Source of the DNA: Citrus sinensis
Taxonomy: Eukaryota > Streptophyta > Magnoliopsida > Sapindales > Rutaceae
Assembly (NCBI RefSeq): GCF_022201045.2
Contig: NC_068558.1
Span: 46,837,001 to 46,901,000 of the forward strand
Length of the DNA stretch: 64,000 bases
Direction: 5' to 3'
Shown: positions 58,691 to 64,000 of the stretch, in pieces
How the letters are laid out: every line of letters starts with the position of its first letter
How positions within the stretch are numbered: the stretch's first letter is position 1
Translations under genes and position numbers: made by a program
The notes under the pieces: generated by a model
The model's database searches: none
The model's input: the letters and a program-made list of their open reading frames with translations, nothing else
What the model was told of the DNA's origin: nothing

Positions 58691-59148
58691 CAGAGACCAA
58701 TGAATAAAGGGCAATACCCTTCCTAAGTAGCTTTTTACATTGTCGCTTAAAAGACCATAACTGGAGCGTGTTGTGTTAAATAATTCAACGAGTAGAAAAT
58801 GGTTATTCATCTGTCTGATTATTAGTTTCAACATTTGTGATAACAGAGCTTCGTCTTTGACAAGGCTGATGTTGATGTCTTATTTAGTTTTTTGAATGAT
58901 TAAAATTTCATAAAGTACAACTTAGGTTTTAATCAGCTCAACCATTCCTTACTAAAGGATATATGTTTGACAATGCTTACAACTTCAATATTTTATGAAT
59001 TCAATCCCTATGATTGGAGAAGATAATGCTAAGAATAGGATGTTTATGTGTGATTATGTGCAGATTTTGCGTTGTCTATATGTTTTAACAACAAATCACT
59101 AAAGTGTACTTGGTATCCGATTAGCGGAAAATCATTATCAGTCATTAA

Positions 59149-59407
59149 GGGTGTGTTTGGGGTTGAGGTTGGGCTACAACACTAAATTGTTTAGTAAACA
59201 CTAACTGCTGTAATTTAGAAGTTATGTTAATATAATTTTTCACTTGTATGATGAAAAATCTATTATATCTTTAATAATTTTATCAAAATTATTATTTTAA
59301 ATTTATATTAACTATATATTATTAACATTTATTTCATAATTATAGCTTTTTTTTTTACAGTAGCTGCAGTTTAAAAGTTATAACACCTCAAAATCTCAAA
59401 CAGAACC
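59149..59407. mobile_element. Tourist-like (PIF/Harbinger) MITE
   Basis: 259 bp. The left end GGGTGTGTTTGGGGTTGAGG and the right end on the other strand GGTTCTGTTTGAGATTTTGA are imperfect inverted repeats. It is flanked by TAA on both sides (59146-59148 and 59408-59410), the 3-bp duplication usual for PIF/Harbinger. AT-rich interior, no coding. It lies between WAT1 units 1 and 2. Confidence 0.65.
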
Positions 59408-60391
59408 TAACTTGTGAAATTTTACAAAACAAATATATGTCTCTGATTTATATATGACTATGATGAACTCATTTTATTTTTTAATTCATGAATAAAACCT
59501 ATCTTATACCTTCTGCAATATTGCGACAGGAAAATTTGATGTCTTTCCAGCAAAATAAACATTTTATTGATATCCAAGTGCCATTTAGCCACAGAAGAAA
59601 TGGACAAACTGGAGCAAACTCCAACATGAAATCCCAACGGTATCAATTTGCCAAGTGTAAAGCAACTTATAAATAGAGAATTTTAACTGTTATATTCAAG
59701 ATTGCTCAACAGATTTTAAGACTCAAGTGCATGCACCTCCATATATTATTTATACTTTCACACGTCATTATCTGTTTAAAGTTCTAGGCTTTAGCATGCT
59801 CATATGCGCAGTGCTCACACTCCAGTAAGAACAGTACCTGATTATGATGATTGCAAATGAGAAAATCAATTTTGATGCACACGTTAGTAGTGAGACAATC
59901 TAAGCAAAGTCGGCAGAATAAGAAATAATGAACGTCAAGTTGCACTACATTGGCTATTATTTAATTCTAAGATTTGACATATTGTTCTAGCTTCTAATGC
60001 AATTATGCAACAGTAAACAACATTCAATCTGCGCATAAAAGAAGCATTAGATGCTATTCAGATTAAGAAAGGGATATATTGGCCTTGTTAGCTAGTCTCT
60101 ATTTGAAGATGCTTATTGCTACTTACATGCACAGTAATGTTTAGAAGACACGAGGGATGAGGATTACCACTAGTTCTGTTTTAATGAAGGAAAATTAGAA
60201 GAGAAAGCTAGTGATAGACTGATGATGACGGGTAAATGTGAGGTCAACAATTGGATTCGGTAGTTTCCAAATATAGGCAAAGATCCAGTAGAAGGGATGG
60301 CACAGAGTGCCAGAAGAATATCTGAAAATGGTAAAGTTGATTGCAAAAGGGCTTGATGTGATTTTGAGGTCCTGTCTATTCCCATTTCGCT

Positions 60392-60400
60392 TATTTATAG
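60392..60400 (+). promoter_or_regulatory. TATA box of the intact WAT1 gene
   Basis: TATTTATAG lies about 92-100 bp before the ATG at 60492. The sequence just before it (GTCTATTCCCATTTCGCT) is nearly the same as before the TATA box of the third copy (GTCTGTTCCCATTTTGCC at 63811), so the core promoter is conserved between duplicates. Confidence 0.6.
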
Positions 60401-60491
60401 TAACATAAGTCTGTATGCTAGCATTGTGTTTCAGAGGGAACAATTCAGAAGAGAAGCTCTCTCGGTATTGTGCCGCAAGATAGTTAAAAAC

Positions 60492-62154
60492 ATGAATTGC
60501 CATGGACAATGGATGCCAGTTCTTATGATGGTGGCAGTTAACTTTGGATTTGCCACTGTAAATGCCTTTCTAAGGAAGATTATTGATAGAGGATTGAACC
60601 ATTTGGTTATTGTTGCATACAGGCAGTCAATATCTGTTGTTTTCTTAGCACCGATTGTCTACTTTCGGGAAAGGTAAAACAGCTTCTTTAACCACCTCTT
60701 TTTAAGTTACTTTTAGCTACTTATTACTTGCAATTGATTGGTTACTTATTACTTGCAATTGATTGGTTACTGTCTTTCCCTGATCGTAAAACACTTTTTC
60801 ACTCTTTACATCAGTGAGAAATTAGATGACGGCACTTGTTTAACTGTCAGAATTTTATGGGTATATTTTTGTTCTAGGAACTAATATAGTTAGTCTTCTA
60901 GCAGGAAAAACAGACCCAAGCTTACTATTCACATCTTGTGTCAGCTATTCTTCAGTGCTCTAATCGGGTTAGTAATAACAACCGCAATTATTGGGGTACC
61001 TCCGATTTGTTCATTTTAAATGGTTACGCTCGCTGATGATAAATGAAAAGTGTTGATCCATTTCAGGCTAACACTGACACAATACTTTTTACTTCGAGGG
61101 CTGGAATATACATCTGCTACTTTCTTATGTGCATTCCTTAACACGGTTCCTGTTATCACATTTCTATTGGCTTTGCCTTTTGGGTAAGCATGGCAAGCAT
61201 AGTCCTTTTGTTTTTATTAAGACCAAAATTCTAATGCTCTTATAAAACTGGCAGCCTTGAGAAAGTGAACGTGAACGGCTTGGCTGGGAAGACTAAGGTA
61301 TTAGGCACAGTTGTTTGCGTTGGTGGAGCTGTGTTGTTAACCCTTTATAAAGGAAAGCTAATATCCAACCCACATCTTCCAGCCACAAATTACAATGTAA
61401 CAAGCCATGCCAAAATGATGATTTCGAGTAAGAAGACAGAGAGGTGGATCATTGGTTCAATATTTTTGATCGCAGGCTGCACCACATGGTCTTCGTGGTT
61501 CCTTATGCAAGCAAGAATTGGCAAGAGATTTCCATGTCAATATTCTAGCACTACTATCATATCCTTCTTCGGTGCCATTCAATCAGCCATTTTGAGTTTG
61601 ATCATTGAGAGGAACCTTCCCGGGTGGGTTTTGAAAGGCAAATTGGAGACTATAGGTGTCATATATTGTGTAAGTATTCTGTTATGACTCGGAATGAACC
61701 TTTATCGTACAAACCATAAACCCTTTGCCTCATTTGTGAATACAGGGCATGGTGGGATCAGGCTTGTGCTATGTGGGGATGTCATGGTGTGTTAAAAAAA
61801 GGGGTCCAGTATTCACATCTGCATTTTCCCCCCTCACTCAGATAGTTGTGGCAATTTTTGACTTCTCTGTTTTGCGTGAAAGAATTTACCTTGGAAGGTT
61901 AATTTCAATTTTTTTTTACTATTATTGGTGCGTACCTCGATGATTATATGGTTCCTATCTTCTTCTTTTTTTTAATGAACAGTGCTCTAGGATCAATCCT
62001 AGTTATAGTTGGTATGTATATTCTACTGTGGGGTAAAAGCAAGGAGATTGAGGAATTTGATCAGATGAAACAAGGCCAAGCAGCTCAGCAAGATGAACGT
62101 TGTGATGCAGCGTCACATGTCATTCCAATTACGAGCAATCCAACGAGTTCTTGA
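60492..62154 (+). CDS. WAT1-related EamA/DMT-type transporter
   Basis: Six exons in frame (60492-60673, 60905-60967, 61067-61183, 61255-61669, 61746-61897 and 61983-62154) give 366 residues with ten hydrophobic segments in two EamA halves. The start is MNCHGQWMPVLMMVAVNFGF. Family blocks: YRQSISVVFLAPIVYFRE, LTLTQYFLLRGLEYTSATFL, AFLNTVPVITFLLALPF, VLGTVVCVGGAVLLTLYKG, then CTTWSSWFLMQARIGKRFP, VIYCGMVGSGLCYVGMSWCV, KKRGPVFTSAFSPLTQIVVA and LGSILVIVGMYILLWGKSKE. Arabidopsis WAT1 exports auxin across the tonoplast and relatives carry amino acids or other metabolites; the substrate here is unknown. Related genes I recall are At3g28050 and At3g28070. It is the middle copy of a tandem array. Confidence 0.9.
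60721..60770. repeat. Perfect 25-bp tandem duplication in WAT1 intron 1
   Basis: TTATTACTTGCAATTGATTG followed by GTTAC occurs twice head to tail (60721-60745 and 60746-60770), 47 bp after the exon 1 donor. Confidence 0.92.
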
Positions 62155-63828
62155 AAATGGTGCAGTCAATTCATTCTTGAAGACAGCAGCAAATCAGTTC
62201 TCAAATTGTTTTTGTAGCTTGTTACTTGTAATGCCATAGATAAGAGAAGGAGATTACTGTGTACCACCATACGGCAGTTTCTTGTATCCTCAATTTTACA
62301 TATTTCATTGGAAACGAAAGAAGAGACTAGTTATGATTGAACTCATAGTGTTGCAACTCTTTTAAGTTGTACAATTATTGGCTTCTCTTTTAGTAAGTAA
62401 TCAACATCAATCATTCTCATTCTAGATTCACATTTCCCAATCCCACAAGTAAATATACCATTAATGATATCAAGTCATAATTAAAACTGTATTATTTAAC
62501 CAGCAAATAGTTATTTCAGTATTGGTGGGCAGAATCAGAACTCAAACGTATTGGAATGGGATGTCTAATATTTAATGATGATGATTAAATAACAGAAAGT
62601 TTATAATTGTTCTGTTTTAGTTTAAATTCGGAAACTTTTTCTCTCTTTTTTTCTCTGGTGAAGGAAACTGGACCCACCCCACCCTAAAATTAAACACATC
62701 CCCTTCAATTTGAAGCCTTAACCGGGATAAGGAAGAGTAAAATTTAAGCCACGTGATCATTTGCAACTCCTGGTTCTGCAAGTAGAAACTATAGCCATGA
62801 ACCAAAAACACATCAAAAAAATTTTAAAAAAATATTCCAAATGCAGTGTAATTAATTTAAGCTTTGCTTCTGATGTTAAACCGTAGAATCAACAATTTTC
62901 TTCTCATTTGTTAGATAAACCATTACAATAACACGCCAGAGATGGAACTGGCACAGATACAACAACTTGGAATGTCGCAAGGAATTTGATTTCCAAAATG
63001 TAAAGGCAGATACAAATAGAGAAATATCTTCTCCATGACGACTCAAGTTTGCTGTTTTTCTGTCGGAAGACTTTTTAAGACCCGTTTGGGGCAGCTGGTC
63101 TTTAGTGCACGCAAATGAAACTCCATGTTCAGTGTGTACACACACACACACACTCTAAACGTCTCTATCTGTTCAAAGTTTTAGCGGGTACAAATACCAG
63201 TTGCTGAACATATATGATGATTGGGGATTGCCGTGACAAATATAATTCAAAGAAAATTGGTCAGCACTCACCACTCACTCAGCAGCATCATTTTAAACGC
63301 GCTGTTGCATTCTTTTGCAGAATAAGAAATAATGACGGTGCAAAATGAATTACAGTTAACCAAGAATCAAATGGCATTTGAACTGGTTATTATTTTAATT
63401 CAAAGATTTGACATGTTGTTCTTGCTTCTAATGCTAGTACTCAAATTATTCAGTGGTTAAACTATTTATGAAAAAAGCATTAGATGCTATGCTGTTTGCA
63501 TAAGAAAATCGGTCCTGTTAGTATATATCTTTGTCAAGTTGCTAATTGCCACTGATATTTGAAGTAAATATTTTAAGAAAAAGGCAGTGGCTGTGGCAGA
63601 ATGGCTTGAATACTAAAATATATCATAGAGAATTAGGGTCCTTACATTTAATAAAAGAAATGATGAGAACACAAAACTCGTGATGAACTTATGAGATTGT
63701 GTGTAAATAGAATAAGGTTATCAATGGATTTTTTTTTATTCTCCTCGTGGAGAAAGCGCCTGGAAAAAGGGAGAACAGAGACTGAGAAAATATCCGAAAA
63801 TTTGAATCATGTCTGTTCCCATTTTGCC
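62155..63828. other. Between WAT1 copies 2 and 3
   Basis: No complete gene. The first few hundred bases are the 3' UTR of copy 2. A CA microsatellite lies at 63137-63153. From about 63005 the DNA resembles the upstream parts of units 1 and 2, for example GTTCTTGCTTCTAATGC at 63418 against GTTCTAGCTTCTAATGC near 59984. Confidence 0.55.
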
Positions 63829-63836
63829 TATTTATA
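63829..63836 (+). promoter_or_regulatory. TATA box of the third WAT1 copy
   Basis: TATTTATA lies about 110 bp before the ATG at 63946, in the same context as the TATA box of copy 2. Confidence 0.55.
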
Positions 63837-63945
63837 CCAAGGTAAATCTGCAGTCCTTGAGTGTGATTTCAGAGGGTAAAATAAAGAAGAGACTAGAGAG
63901 GCTTTCTTAATTTGCATTGTTGTGCAACTGCAAATAGTATTAGAC

Positions 63946-64000
63946 ATGGATTGCTGTAGACAATGGAAGCCCATCATCATGATGGTGGCTGTAAACCTAG
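63946..64000 (+). CDS. WAT1-related transporter, third tandem copy, cut by window end
   Basis: Only the first 18 codons fall in the window: MDCCRQWKPIIMMVAVNL. This aligns with the start of the intact neighbour (MNCHGQWMPVLMMVAVNF) at most positions. The upstream DNA and TATA context also match. The rest lies beyond the window, so completeness cannot be judged. Confidence 0.75.
   Translation, partial: MDCCRQWKPIIMMVAVNL

Noticed and set aside
1-64000. CRISPR arrays, operons, riboswitches, prophage
   Set aside because: The window is plant nuclear DNA with spliced genes. No spaced identical direct repeats or bacterial-type gene clusters were seen.

Overview
This is nuclear DNA from a dicot plant. 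Genes have many short exons with GT-AG introns, AT-rich intergenic DNA surrounds them, and several encode plant-specific proteins (TOC34, fibrillin, WAT1, GEM-like, a Copia element primed by initiator Met-tRNA). The overall look suggests Citrus or a relative, but that is only an impression. I see no bacterial, viral or organellar segment, no CRISPR array and no rRNA or tRNA gene.

Layout: 2.7-3.8 kb, GEM-like GRAM protein (-). 5.1-7.7 kb, NFRKB-like DEUBAD protein (+). 9.3-20.8 kb, a 14-exon DUF3754 membrane protein (+) whose fourth intron holds a young 4.9-kb Copia retrotransposon. 21.4-24.1 kb, fibrillin 8-like protein (-), convergent with DUF3754 and divergent from an O-methyltransferase-like gene (24.7-26.8 kb, +). 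27.7-29.3 kb, UNC93-like transporter (+). 29.9-33.2 kb, TCF25-like protein (-). 36.6-39.3 kb, TOC34 import GTPase (+). 40.9-42.2 kb, DUF1295 steroid-reductase-like protein (+). 46.3-48.4 kb, PAP14-like metallophosphatase (+). 50.8-51.2 kb, Kazal-type inhibitor-like protein (+). 51.8-54.2 kb, PPR protein (-). 55.7-64.0 kb, a tandem WAT1-type transporter array: one wrecked copy, one intact gene and the first codons of a third.

From memory of Arabidopsis, the genes match neighbours spread over four loci: At2g46880-46915, At3g61980-62000, At4g01570-01600 and At1g02280-02290. The window therefore looks like an ancestral gene block that Arabidopsis has split among duplicated segments. Many products are probably plastid proteins (TOC34, FBN8, the OMT-like protein, perhaps DUF3754), but the genes are independent transcription units, not a pathway cluster.

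Intergenic DNA holds many small DNA-transposon relatives: a Mutator-like MITE with a perfect 9-bp target duplication, hAT-type elements with near-perfect 8-bp duplications, a Tourist-like MITE with TAA duplications, several foldback elements and a Harbinger transposase relic. I found no clearly new biological system. The best leads are the reassembled ancestral block, the WAT1 array with its nested insertions, a GC-AG intron in TOC34, the intronic Copia element, and the small Kazal-like protein that may be GPI-anchored.
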